A stretch of DNA of 64,000 nucleotides from the NCBI GenBank assembly GCA_003240755.1, contig QFNF01000005.1, positions 1-64,000 on the forward strand. The letters run 5' to 3'. Positions 18,641 through 25,916 of the stretch are shown here, one piece after another. A program made the position numbers and the translations under genes. The notes beneath the pieces were generated by a model. It was not told the origin of the DNA. It worked only from the letters and a program-made list of their open reading frames with translations, and did no database searches. Source of the stretch: Sphingomonas hengshuiensis (GTDB lineage Bacteria > Pseudomonadota > Alphaproteobacteria > Sphingomonadales > Sphingomonadaceae). How positions within the stretch are numbered: the stretch's first letter is position 1; each line of letters begins with the position of its first letter.

Positions 18641-19272
18641 CCGACACCGCCAAACCCCCGGTATCGCCGCTGTTCCGCATGGCGCTGGATTACGGACCGC
18701 TGGTCGTGTTCTTCGTCGCCAATTTGCTGGCGAGCAAGATCGGCCTGCCCGACATGGTCGATTCGCTGGCGCAGGTCATCATCGCCAGCACCGCGTTCAT
18801 GATCGCCAGCGTGGCGGCGATCATCGTGTCGAAATGGAAGACCGGCCATGTCTCGCCGATGTTGTGGCTGTCGGCGGGCCTCGTGGTCGTGTTCGGCGCG
18901 CTGACGCTGTATTTCCGCGACGACATGTTCATCAAGATGAAGCCGACCATCGTCTATGCGATGTTCTCGGCGATCCTGACCTTCGGCGTCGTGACCGGGC
19001 GGCCGTTGCTGCAGCAGTTGCTCGAAACCGCGTATCCGGGCCTCAGCGCCGCGGGGTGGCGCAAGCTGACAATCAATTGGGCGATCTTCTTCGCGTTCAT
19101 GGCGGTGCTGAACGAAGTCGTCTGGCGCCATTCGACCTGGGATTTCTGGGTCGGGTTCAAGCTGTGGGGCGCGGTGCCGCTGACGCTGCTCTTCGCGGCC
19201 GCGAATATCCCGATGCTGTTGCGGAATGGATTGCAGATGGAAAGGGACGCGCCGCTGCCGCCGGCGGACTGA
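18637..19272 (+). CDS. yciB: inner membrane-spanning protein YciB (septation protein A family)
   Basis: A 211-residue polytopic membrane protein with about five hydrophobic segments. It matches YciB/IspZ by DYGPLVVFFVANLLASK near the start and the conserved NWAIFFAFMAVLNEVVWRHS stretch before the last helices. Family members have been linked to septation and envelope integrity. It overlaps ftsY by ATGA, the standard alphaproteobacterial arrangement. Confidence 0.93.
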   Translation: MTDTAKPPVSPLFRMALDYGPLVVFFVANLLASKIGLPDMVDSLAQVIIASTAFMIASVAAIIVSKWKTGHVSPMLWLSAGLVVVFGALTLYFRDDMFIKMKPTIVYAMFSAILTFGVVTGRPLLQQLLETAYPGLSAAGWRKLTINWAIFFAFMAVLNEVVWRHSTWDFWVGFKLWGAVPLTLLFAAANIPMLLRNGLQMERDAPLPPAD

Positions 19273-19281
19273 CCCGGCTCC

Positions 19282-19301
19282 CTCTCCCCTTCAGGGGAGA
19301 G
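19282..19301 (+). terminator. hairpin after yciB without T-run
   Basis: A perfect 8-bp stem CTCTCCCC/GGGGAGAG with a TTCA loop lies 10 bp after the yciB stop. A degenerate second copy follows. There is no U-tract, so it may be an mRNA 3'-end stabiliser or part of an intergenic repeat rather than a true terminator. Confidence 0.4.
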
Positions 19302-19338
19302 TGTCGGGGAGAGGGGCAGGCCGCGAACGCCACGCATG

Positions 19339-19370
19339 AAAAAGGGGGCGGCCCTTGGCGGACCGCCCCC
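19339..19370 (-). terminator. Rho-independent terminator of sodB
   Basis: On the minus strand this is GGGGGCGG, an 11-base loop, CCGCCCCC, then TTTTT. It sits 42 bp after the SOD stop codon, in the right orientation for it. Confidence 0.82.
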
Positions 19371-19411
19371 TCGCCCAACCCCCCCGTCCGGGAGAGGGCT
19401 TGCATCGCGAG

Positions 19412-20023
19412 TTACTTCACCGCCGCATCATAGCGCTGGCCGACCTTGTCCCAGTCGACCACGTCCCACCACGCCTTCAGATACGCCGGACGCGCATTGC
19501 GATAGGTGATGTAATAGGCGTGTTCCCACACGTCGTTGCCGAGGATCGGCGTGCCCTTGACCGGGGCGACGTCCATCAGCGGATTGTCCTGGTTCGGGGT
19601 GGAGGTGATGGCGAGCTTGCCGTCCGCACCCACGATCAGCCACGCCCAGCCCGATCCGAACTGGTTCGCGCCGGCGGTGTTGAACTGCTCCTTGAACTGG
19701 TCGAGGCCACCGAACTGCTGGTCGATCGCGTCCTTGAGCGCGCCCGAGGGCTGCGATCCGCCTCCCTTCATCGTTTCCCAGAAGAAGGTGTGGTTCCAGA
19801 AACCGCCGCCATTGTTGCGCAGCTTCGCCGGCGCGCCCGACATGCTGGCCAGCAGCTCCTCGATCGACTTGCCGGCCAGGCTCGCATCTTCCGACACGGC
19901 CTCGTTCAGCTTGTCGGTATAGGCCTGATGATGCTTGTCATGGTGCAGCGTCATCGTTTCCTTGTCGATGGTCGGCTCCAGCGCGTCATAGGCATAGGGC
20001 AGCGGGGGAAGTTCGAAAGCCAT
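19412..20023 (-). CDS. sodB: superoxide dismutase (Fe/Mn family)
   Basis: A 203-residue Fe/Mn SOD that dismutates superoxide in the cytoplasm. The four metal ligands are visible: His27, His78 (GFWNHTFFW), Asp164 and His168 (DVWEHAYY). The second-sphere Gln appears to be Gln145 (STPNQDNPL), the position seen in Mn enzymes; classic Fe enzymes carry a Gln before WNH, where this protein has Gly. Metal choice therefore cannot be called and the symbol is by convention. An AGGAGG precedes the ATG at 20023. It is a single-gene unit with its own terminator. Confidence 0.95.
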   Translation of the reverse strand: MAFELPPLPYAYDALEPTIDKETMTLHHDKHHQAYTDKLNEAVSEDASLAGKSIEELLASMSGAPAKLRNNGGGFWNHTFFWETMKGGGSQPSGALKDAIDQQFGGLDQFKEQFNTAGANQFGSGWAWLIVGADGKLAITSTPNQDNPLMDVAPVKGTPILGNDVWEHAYYITYRNARPAYLKAWWDVVDWDKVGQRYDAAVK

Positions 20024-20139
20024 GGGGGTTCCTCCTTGGGCAATAAGCTCTGGTCGACCGAACGAAGGTCGGCGCGGTTGGCTCCGCTCGTTACGTTCGG
20101 GCAACATCTAGGTTCGCGGTGATCCGGCGCAAGGGCGCG

Positions 20140-21165
20140 TCAGCCGCCCTGCCCCAATAATCCGTGACGCTTGAGCGCATGGCGGAGCTGGTCGTAGGTC
20201 AGCCCCAGCGCCTCGGCACAGGTCCGCTGGTTGTAGCGCGCCTCGGCCATCGCCCGCGTGAGCAACTGGCGTTCGAACCGGTTGACCCGCGTCTTGAAAT
20301 CGTCGCCGGAATCGTCGGACATGGCCGGGCTCGCCGGCACGGCGTCACCGTCCGCAACCGGCGCGACGGCGGGGGCTGCGCCACTGCGCGGCCGGAACGG
20401 AGAGGCGAAAGGGTCGACCTCGATCAGGTCGATCGGCCCCGCCCGTTCCCAGCGATAGACCGAGCGTTCGACCGCGTTGCGCAGTTCGCGGACATTGCCC
20501 GGCCAGCGATGCTCCATCAGTTGATCGACCGCATTCGGCCCGAAGCCCGGCCATTCGTCGCGCCCGATCTCCGCCGCCATGCGCCGGCCGAAAAAGTCGG
20601 CCAGCACCATGATGTCGCCCGGCCGCGCCCGCAGCGGCGGCAGCGTCACCACCTCGAAGCTCAGCCGGTCGAGCAGATCGGCGCGGAAGGTGCCGCGTTC
20701 GACCCGGTCGGGCAGATGTTCGTTGGTTGCCGCGACGATGCGCACATCCACCCGGATCGGTCGCGACGATCCGATGCGCGTCACCTCGCCATATTCGACC
20801 GCGCGCAGCAGCCGCTCCTGCGCGCCCATCGACAGCGTGCCCAGTTCGTCGAGGAACAGCGTGCCGCCATCCGCCTCCTCGAACCGCCCGACCCGCGCCC
20901 TGGTCGCGCCGGTGAACGCTCCCGCTTCATGGCCGAACAGCTCCGCCTCGATCAGCGTCTCGGGCAGCGCGGCGCAGTTCATCACGACCAGCGGCTCCTC
21001 CCACCGTCCCGACAGGCGGTGGAGACGTTCGGCGACCAGCTCCTTGCCGGTCCCGCGCTCGCCGATCACCAGCACCGGGCGGTCCAGCGCGGCGGCGCGG
21101 CTGGCGCGCTCCAGCGCGTCGAGAAACGGGCCGGACTGGCCGACGACCTGGGTTGCGCGTTCCAT
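20140..21165 (-). CDS. pspF: phage shock protein operon transcriptional activator PspF
   Basis: A 341-residue sigma-54 enhancer-binding protein with no N-terminal sensor domain, as in PspF. The AAA+ domain has Walker A GERGTGKE, the sigma-54 contact loop GAFTGA, Walker [11 protein letters not shown] and WPGNVREL. The C-terminal Fis-type helix-turn-helix is about residues 298-338. In the known system PspA binds PspF and holds it off until envelope stress. The ATG at 21165 starts exactly at the AAA+ domain. It is divergent from the psp operon, and a sigma-54 promoter lies in between. Confidence 0.93.
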   Translation of the reverse strand: MERATQVVGQSGPFLDALERASRAAALDRPVLVIGERGTGKELVAERLHRLSGRWEEPLVVMNCAALPETLIEAELFGHEAGAFTGATRARVGRFEEADGGTLFLDELGTLSMGAQERLLRAVEYGEVTRIGSSRPIRVDVRIVAATNEHLPDRVERGTFRADLLDRLSFEVVTLPPLRARPGDIMVLADFFGRRMAAEIGRDEWPGFGPNAVDQLMEHRWPGNVRELRNAVERSVYRWERAGPIDLIEVDPFASPFRPRSGAAPAVAPVADGDAVPASPAMSDDSGDDFKTRVNRFERQLLTRAMAEARYNQRTCAEALGLTYDQLRHALKRHGLLGQGG

Positions 21166-21264
21166 GGCCGATGATGTGGCGTATTTTCCCAACAGTTCGC
21201 AAGCGTCAAATGCGGCAGGCGACGCGATCGCGCGAAAGTGACGCAAAACCGCCGTTTTCAAAAC

Positions 21265-21280
21265 TGGCACGGCTCCTGCA
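21265..21280 (+). promoter_or_regulatory. sigma-54 (-24/-12) promoter of the psp operon
   Basis: TGGCACGGCTCCTGCA matches the consensus TGGCACG-N4-TTGCA at all but one position, with the invariant GG and GC correctly spaced by 10 bases. It faces the psp genes, about 55 bases before the first ORF, and lies opposite pspF, the expected activator. Transcription would start near 21292. Confidence 0.88.
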
Positions 21281-21335
21281 ATGCATCTGGCAAGCCCGAT
21301 ACAGGGCGAACGCTACAGCTTCAGGGAGTTCCACC

Positions 21336-21479
21336 ATGATCCGCATCAACAAGAATGTGACCACCCGCCAGTCGATCCTCAGCCTGATCGGCGCGGTGGC
21401 GGTCTGCATCTTCGCCTTTGGCGCGACGACCGCATCCGGCCCGTCCGCCGCAACCGTTGCCGCCGCGCACATCGCGTAG
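21336..21479 (+). CDS. small membrane protein at the head of the psp operon
   Basis: A 47-residue ORF between the sigma-54 promoter and pspA. An AGGGAG ribosome binding site is at the right distance. Residues 1-11 are polar and basic (MIRINKNVTTR). Residues about 13-31 form one hydrophobic segment (SILSLIGAVAVCIFAFGAT), followed by a short Ala-rich tail. It could be a signal peptide-like or single-pass peptide. I do not know a named family for it. Its position means it is made whenever the Psp response is on. Confidence 0.7.
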   Translation: MIRINKNVTTRQSILSLIGAVAVCIFAFGATTASGPSAATVAAAHIA

Positions 21480-21546
21480 GACGGCGGGCCGGGGTGGTTC
21501 CGCCCCGTTCCACCCCGGCCATTCTAGTATCTGTCAGGAGTAACCG

Positions 21547-22215
21547 ATGGGCATTTTTTCCCGCACCCGCGACATCATCGCCGCCAACGTCACCGACCTG
21601 CTCGACAAGGCCGAAGACCCCGCGAAGATGATCCGCATGATTATCCTCGAAATGGAGGAAACGCTGGTCGAGGTCCGCGCCTCCGCCGCGCGCACCATCG
21701 CCGACCAGAAGGAAATGCGCCGCCATATCGGCAAGCTCGAAAAGCTGCAGGATAGCTGGACCGAAAAGGCGGAGCTGGCGCTGAGCAAGGACCGCGAGGA
21801 CCTTGCCAAGGCCGCGCTGGTCGAACGGCAGAAGGCGGTCGACATGATCGAACAGCTCAACGCCGAGATCGTCGTGCTCGACGATGCGCTGCGCGCCTCG
21901 GAAACCGACATCGCCAAGCTGCAGACCAAGCTGCGCGAGGCGCGGACCCGGCAGAACGCCATCCAGACCCGGATGGAAAGCGCCAGCAACCGCACCAAGC
22001 TGCGCGAAATGTATGCCGGGTCCAAGACCGCGGAGGCGTTCAGCCGCTTCGACGTGCTGGAACGCCGTGCCGACCTCGCCGAAGGTCGCGCCGAAGCGGC
22101 CGGCATGGGCCAGAACGGCAAGAGCCTCGAGGATGAGATCGCCGAGCTGCGGTCGTCCGACAAGATCGATGCCGAACTGGCCGCGCTGAAGGCCCGCCTC
22201 AACCGGGAGGGCTGA
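21547..22215 (+). CDS. pspA: phage shock protein A
   Basis: A 222-residue, nearly all-helical coiled-coil protein of the PspA/IM30 (ESCRT-III-like) family. The N-terminal amphipathic helix (MGIFSRTRDIIAANV) binds stressed membrane, and DKAEDPAKMIRMII plus RTIADQKEMRRHI are family-typical. It has a dual role: negative regulator of PspF and membrane-stabilising scaffold. It is 68 bp after the small ORF and 4 bp before pspB. Confidence 0.97.
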   Translation: MGIFSRTRDIIAANVTDLLDKAEDPAKMIRMIILEMEETLVEVRASAARTIADQKEMRRHIGKLEKLQDSWTEKAELALSKDREDLAKAALVERQKAVDMIEQLNAEIVVLDDALRASETDIAKLQTKLREARTRQNAIQTRMESASNRTKLREMYAGSKTAEAFSRFDVLERRADLAEGRAEAAGMGQNGKSLEDEIAELRSSDKIDAELAALKARLNREG

Positions 22216-22219
22216 TCGC

Positions 22220-22504
22220 ATGGGTGATTTCCTGACCGCGGCGGTTGCGATCAGCGTCCTGTTCATCGGTCTGCCGTGGCTGATCCTCCACTATATCACC
22301 AAGTGGAAACAGTCGCCGACGCTGACCAACGAGGACGAGCGGCTGCTCGACGACATGCACGTCACCGCCCGCCGGCTCGAAGAGCGGCTCCAGACGATCG
22401 AGCGGATCATCGCCGCCGACAATCCGGACTTCCGCCCTTCGATGCCGCGCCGGGAATTCCCGGAAAGCGATTTCCGCAACCACGATTACGCACGGAGGGA
22501 CTGA
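22220..22504 (+). CDS. pspB: envelope stress response membrane protein PspB
   Basis: The protein has 94 residues, with one membrane helix (about 5-27) and then a cytosolic part with a leucine-zipper-like helix (EDERLLDDMHVTARRLEERL) ending in RLQTIERIIAADNPDF. PspB and PspC form the sensor that pulls PspA off PspF. The C-terminal motif RLxxIERI recurs in four downstream proteins. Its stop overlaps the pspC start (TGATG). Confidence 0.93.
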   Translation: MGDFLTAAVAISVLFIGLPWLILHYITKWKQSPTLTNEDERLLDDMHVTARRLEERLQTIERIIAADNPDFRPSMPRREFPESDFRNHDYARRD

Positions 22505-22884
22505 TGTCCGGCGCACGCACGAAATTCTATGTCGACAAGGCGAATGGCAAGGTGTCGGGCGTGTGCGCCGGCATCGCCGACTATACCGGTGTCGAGGTCA
22601 TGTGGATCCGGATCGGCACGGTGCTGCTGACGCTGGCCGGCGGCTTTCCCTGGACGGTGATCGCCTATTTCATGATCGCCTGGATGGCGCAGAAGAAACC
22701 GCATGGCCTGTACGAAAGCCGCGAGGACGAAAAATTCTGGCAGGGCGTACGGTCGAACCCGACGCGCACCGCATCGGAAATGCGATCGACCTTCCGCGAC
22801 ATCGACCGTCGCCTCGCCGATATCGAGATGTATTATACCAGCCGCAACACCCGTCTGGCGGACGAGATCGACAGCCTGCGCTGA
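22504..22884 (+). CDS. pspC: envelope stress response membrane protein PspC
   Basis: A 126-residue protein. The PspC domain (about 7-65) includes KFYVDKANGKVSGVCAGIAD, MWIRIGTVLL and a hydrophobic segment. The C-terminal tail (about 85-126) is a predicted helix with RRLADIEMYYTSRNTRLADEI and then DSLR at the very end. This tail closely parallels the ends of the next three small proteins. It is the inner-membrane sensor partner of PspB. Confidence 0.93.
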   Translation: MSGARTKFYVDKANGKVSGVCAGIADYTGVEVMWIRIGTVLLTLAGGFPWTVIAYFMIAWMAQKKPHGLYESREDEKFWQGVRSNPTRTASEMRSTFRDIDRRLADIEMYYTSRNTRLADEIDSLR

Positions 22885-22922
22885 TCCGGTCCCCGCCGGG
22901 GAAGACAAGAGGGAGAGAGACG

Positions 22923-23240
22923 ATGAACTGGGGTGGACCGGGGTTCGTGCTGGCGATCATCGCGATCGTCATGGTCGCCGGGATCGTCAAGACCGCGATC
23001 CGTGCCAGGCACGGCTATCCGCTGGACGACGATTACGGCGACGACGATTACGAAGGGAAAGGCAAGCGCCGCGGCAAGCGCGAGCGGATCGCCGTCGAGC
23101 GGCAGGCGCTGCTGATGGCCGACCAGAACGAACAGTTGCAGGCCAAGGTCCTGCGGCTCGAGGAACGCATCGCCGTCCTCGAACGCATCGCCACCGATCC
23201 CGCCACCCGCACCGCCCGCGAAATCGACGCGCTGCGCTGA
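22923..23240 (+). CDS. psp-operon membrane-anchored coiled-coil protein 1
   Basis: A 105-residue protein. It has one N-terminal membrane helix (about 6-25), then RARHGYPL, an acidic patch (DDDYGDDDYEG), a basic patch (KGKRRGKRER), and a C-terminal coiled coil ending LEERIAVLERIATD and then EIDALR. The motif RIxxLERIxTD plus EIDxLR matches the tails of PspB and PspC. No named family is recognised. It is 38 bp after pspC on the same strand, so it should be induced with the Psp response. It probably faces the cytosol with its coiled coil, where it could contact PspA or PspC. Confidence 0.85.
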   Translation: MNWGGPGFVLAIIAIVMVAGIVKTAIRARHGYPLDDDYGDDDYEGKGKRRGKRERIAVERQALLMADQNEQLQAKVLRLEERIAVLERIATDPATRTAREIDALR

Positions 23241-23259
23241 ACCGAACAGGACCCTGACC

Positions 23260-23571
23260 ATGCTGACCAATCCCGATACCGCTCCGCTGCTTGTCGCGAT
23301 CGTGCTGATCGCCATGGCGGGATGGGTGTTCACCACCTGGCTGCGGGTGAAGAACGGCTATCCGCTGCAAGGCGGCTGGGGCCAGAGCGTCTATCCCAGG
23401 CGCGACGACGAGACGGTCGAGCGGGTGAAGCTGCTCAGCCAGGAAAACGCCCAGCTCAAGGCCGAACTGGGATCGGTCAAGGACCGGCTGGCCAATGTCG
23501 AGCGCATCGTCACCGACGGCGCCCATGCGCTGGACCGCGAGATCGAACAACTGCGCGGCCGCGCCAACTGA
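23260..23571 (+). CDS. psp-operon membrane-anchored coiled-coil protein 2
   Basis: A 103-residue paralogue of the preceding protein, with the same plan: membrane helix (about 9-28), LRVKNGYPL (compare RARHGYPL in protein 1), a variable linker, and a coiled coil ending VKDRLANVERIVTD and then EIEQLRGR. It is 19 bp after protein 1. The shared GYPL juxtamembrane motif and the shared tail make a duplication likely. Function unknown. Confidence 0.85.
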   Translation: MLTNPDTAPLLVAIVLIAMAGWVFTTWLRVKNGYPLQGGWGQSVYPRRDDETVERVKLLSQENAQLKAELGSVKDRLANVERIVTDGAHALDREIEQLRGRAN

Positions 23572-23582
23572 AAGGATCGATC

Positions 23583-23846
23583 ATGAGCCCGTTTATCGTC
23601 CCCGTCCTCGCGCTGCTGATCCCGATCGTCGCGATCCTCAGCAAGACCGTGCTGAAACCGTGGATGGCGCTGAAGGAGCGCGAGCTGGAAATCCGCGGCA
23701 CCGAAACCGCCGAGAAGGCGGCGCAATATGCCGCGCAGACCGAACGCCTCGAACAGCGCGTCCGTGTTCTCGAACGCATCATCACCGACCGCGGCGTCGA
23801 CCTCTCGGACGAGATCGAGCGGCTGCGCGACAAGCCGCTCAACTGA
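23583..23846 (+). CDS. psp-operon membrane-anchored coiled-coil protein 3
   Basis: An 87-residue protein with an N-terminal membrane helix (about 4-21), a helical linker (LKPWMALKERELEIRG), an Ala/Gln-rich stretch and a coiled coil ending LEQRVRVLERIITD and then EIERLRDK. It lacks the GYPL motif but keeps the LERIxTD/EIxxLR tail. It is 11 bp after protein 2. Function unknown. Confidence 0.83.
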   Translation: MSPFIVPVLALLIPIVAILSKTVLKPWMALKERELEIRGTETAEKAAQYAAQTERLEQRVRVLERIITDRGVDLSDEIERLRDKPLN

Positions 23847-23881
23847 ACGCACGCCCAACGGAACCGACAGGGGACAGTCCG

Positions 23882-24109
23882 ATGAACCTCACCCTTACCC
23901 TCGCCCTGGCGATCACCACCCTTGCCGCCGTCGCGATCGTGTCGGTCACGACGCTGGCCGGATGGCGCGGCTGGCTGGCGCTGCAGCAGCGGCTCGGCGA
24001 CAAGGCATTTGCGGCACCGACCCCGAACGCCGGCACCCGGATCGAGCTCGCCGACCTTAAGGAACGCATCCGCAAGCTCGAGGCGATCGCCGCCGGGGTG
24101 GAACTCTGA
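23882..24109 (+). CDS. psp-operon membrane-anchored small protein 4 (shortened tail)
   Basis: A 75-residue protein with one membrane helix (about 5-27, LTLALAITTLAAVAIVSV), a short linker and a reduced coiled coil ending LKERIRKLEAIAAGVEL. The RIxxLExI part of the tail motif remains, while the TD and EIxxLR parts are gone. It is probably the last psp gene; sufE follows 23 bp later and may be co-transcribed. Function unknown. Confidence 0.78.
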   Translation: MNLTLTLALAITTLAAVAIVSVTTLAGWRGWLALQQRLGDKAFAAPTPNAGTRIELADLKERIRKLEAIAAGVEL

Positions 24110-24132
24110 CGCCGAGTGCCTATAGCGACGTC

Positions 24133-24537
24133 ATGCAGAGCATCGACGACATTCGCGAAGAATATGACTTCCTCGACGGCGACGACCGCTACCGGCTGCT
24201 GATCGATCTGGGTCGCCAGCTCGAGCCGATGCCCGATCCGCTCAAGACCGATGCGACGCTGGTCCGCGGTTGCTCGGCATCGGTCTGGGTCTATCCGCAG
24301 CAGCGCGACGACGGCACGCTCCACTTCCTCGCCGACAGCAACGCCGCGATCACCAAGGGGATCATCGCGCTGGTGCTGGCGACCGTGCAGGACCGGTCGG
24401 CACGGGCGATCCTCGACACCGATATCGACGCCGCCCTCGCGCCGTTCGACCTGCGGGCGCAGCTCAGCTCGAACCGGACGCAGGGCATTCCCAACATGAT
24501 CGCGCTGATCCGCGAAACCGCGAGCCGGCTCACATAG
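24133..24537 (+). CDS. sufE: SufE family sulfur-acceptor protein
   Basis: A 134-residue protein matching SufE: DIREEYDFLDGDDRYRLLIDLGRQL at the N-terminus and the acceptor cysteine in VRGCSASVW, followed by ITKGIIALVL and RTQGIPNMI. It takes persulfide sulfur from a SufS-type desulfurase for Fe-S cluster assembly. No other suf genes are nearby. The 23-bp gap after the psp genes leaves open whether it shares their promoter. Confidence 0.95.
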   Translation: MQSIDDIREEYDFLDGDDRYRLLIDLGRQLEPMPDPLKTDATLVRGCSASVWVYPQQRDDGTLHFLADSNAAITKGIIALVLATVQDRSARAILDTDIDAALAPFDLRAQLSSNRTQGIPNMIALIRETASRLT

Positions 24538-24598
24538 GGGCTGTTGCCCGCGCCGGCCCATCCCGCCGTGTCACCCGACCGCCTCCGGCGCGAAACCC

Positions 24599-24895
24599 CT
24601 ATTCCAGCCCCAGCCGCGCGGCCACCAGGTCCAGATCGTCACCCGGCCGCACCAGCAGCCACTCGCCCGGCCGATCGCCGTCGACGACCACCACCGCGCC
24701 CTTCGGACACACGTCGAGGCACTTGACCTCGACCACCCCGGCCCGTGCCTTCGGCCCGTTCTTCAGCTTCAGATGCCGGCGCAGCGCCTTTGCCAGCGGC
24801 TTGCCGCCGTTGCCGAACCCGTCGTCCAGCTTCCTCGAGCATTTGGCACAGACCAATACGGCCTTGTCCCACCGCGACCGGACACCCGCCCTCAC
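24599..24895 (-). CDS. thioredoxin-like [2Fe-2S] ferredoxin-type protein
   Basis: A 98-residue protein with four cysteines in the CxxC...CxxxC pattern of thioredoxin-fold 2Fe-2S proteins: Cys16 and Cys19 (LVCAKCSRKL), Cys59 and Cys63 (VKCLDVCPKGAVVV). It probably carries a 2Fe-2S cluster. The partner is unknown. Its start overlaps the stop of the J-domain gene upstream (ATGA), so the two are made together. Family placement is by motif only. Confidence 0.82.
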   Translation of the reverse strand: MRAGVRSRWDKAVLVCAKCSRKLDDGFGNGGKPLAKALRRHLKLKNGPKARAGVVEVKCLDVCPKGAVVVVDGDRPGEWLLVRPGDDLDLVAARLGLE

Positions 24896-25428
24896 ACCGG
24901 TTTCCAGCTCCGCGTTTCCTCGGCGACGCGCAGCACGTCATAGGCCGCCTGGATCGCATGGAATTTCTTCGCCGCCTCGGCATCGCCGGGACGGACATCG
25001 GGATGCCACAGCTTGGCCAGCTTGCGCCATGCCAGCCGGATCGTGTCGAAATCGGCATCGGGGTCGCATTCCAGCACGTCCAGCGCGCGCATCTCGTCGC
25101 GCGACCGCGTCCCGTCGCCCGACCCGGCCCATGCGTTGGAGGCCGACGCGGCATAGCCATTGGCGGTGCGGCGTTCCTCCGCCTCGCGCGCCTTGGCCTC
25201 CTCCTCGTTCAACCCTTCGAAGTAATTCCAGCCCCTGTTATATTCGGCGGCGTGGCTTTCGCAGAAATACCAGCGATCGGGGCTGTTGGGCGATTTGGGC
25301 GCGGGGCAATTGCCGGGTTCGGTACAGCCGTGGCGATCGCACAGCTTCACCGTCTGCGCCTCGCGGCCCTCGCTATAGCCGCGCCAGCGGGGAAAGCCCC
25401 AGTCGTTCGATCGCGTTTGTCGTGCCAT
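24892..25428 (-). CDS. J-domain (DnaJ-like) protein with N-terminal Cys/His region
   Basis: A 178-residue protein. The C-terminal ~65 residues are a J domain with HPD at 142-144, which should stimulate an Hsp70. The N-terminal part has a Cys/His cluster (Cys30, His33, Cys35, Cys41, Cys56, His59) that may bind a metal, then NRGWNYFEGL and a charged helix. This layout is seen in short alphaproteobacterial J proteins rather than in DnaJ itself. Start at 25428; the longer frame overlaps the RNase P RNA gene. Coupling to a 2Fe-2S protein hints at a chaperone role in Fe-S protein handling, as an inference. Confidence 0.88.
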   Translation of the reverse strand: MARQTRSNDWGFPRWRGYSEGREAQTVKLCDRHGCTEPGNCPAPKSPNSPDRWYFCESHAAEYNRGWNYFEGLNEEEAKAREAEERRTANGYAASASNAWAGSGDGTRSRDEMRALDVLECDPDADFDTIRLAWRKLAKLWHPDVRPGDAEAAKKFHAIQAAYDVLRVAEETRSWKPV

Positions 25429-25482
25429 TGTTATCGAAATAAGCCGCCGGTGTGCCCACGCAACCCATTGTCGCGTGCGAAT

Positions 25483-25884
25483 GTCAGAGGGTCTGTAAGC
25501 CGGGTTCTGTCCACCCGCCAAGGCAGGATAGGCGACCATTCCTCTTGGACGACACTTGCGTGCCGCCTCCAGCAACCAACCCGGGCAGCGGGCCGGAACA
25601 TGCCCCGGAGCGCGTTGCCGCGCCCCATGCCGCCCCTATTCGGTCTTGCTCCCGGTGGGGTTTGCCATGCCGCTGCCGTTACCGGCCGCGCGGTGCGCTC
25701 TTACCGCACCCTTTCACCGTAACCCGGCCGAAGCCAAAGGCCGTCTGCTCTCTGTGGCACTGTCCCTGAACCCCGTGGCCGAAGCCGCGAGGCCCGCCGG
25801 GCGTTACCCGGCACCGTCGTTTCCGTGGAGCCCGGACTTTCCTCGGCACGTATGACACGTGACGCGGCCGCCCGACCCTCTGAC
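25483..25884 (-). ncRNA. rnpB: RNase P RNA (type A)
   Basis: The catalytic RNA of RNase P, which trims tRNA 5' leaders. On the minus strand the conserved 5' core GAGGAAAGTCCGGGCTCCA lies at about 25828-25846, and the conserved 3' segment, ending in CCGGCTTACAG, at about 25490-25505. The ends were set by the P1 helix: GTCAGAGGGTC (25874-25884) pairs perfectly with GACCCTCTGAC (25483-25493). This gives about 402 nt, a normal alphaproteobacterial length. No protein-coding frame here is credible. Confidence 0.95.
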
Positions 25885-25916
25885 GCCCAGGACCCTAGCC
25901 GAGCGGAGCGCCGGGT

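Noticed and set aside
19282..19320. Rho-independent terminator for yciB
   Set aside because: The hairpin is real but there is no T-run after it on the plus strand, so it is listed only as a weak terminator/hairpin.
25490..25855. Short frames inside the RNase P RNA gene
   Set aside because: The region folds as RNase P RNA with conserved core sequences and a perfect P1 helix.
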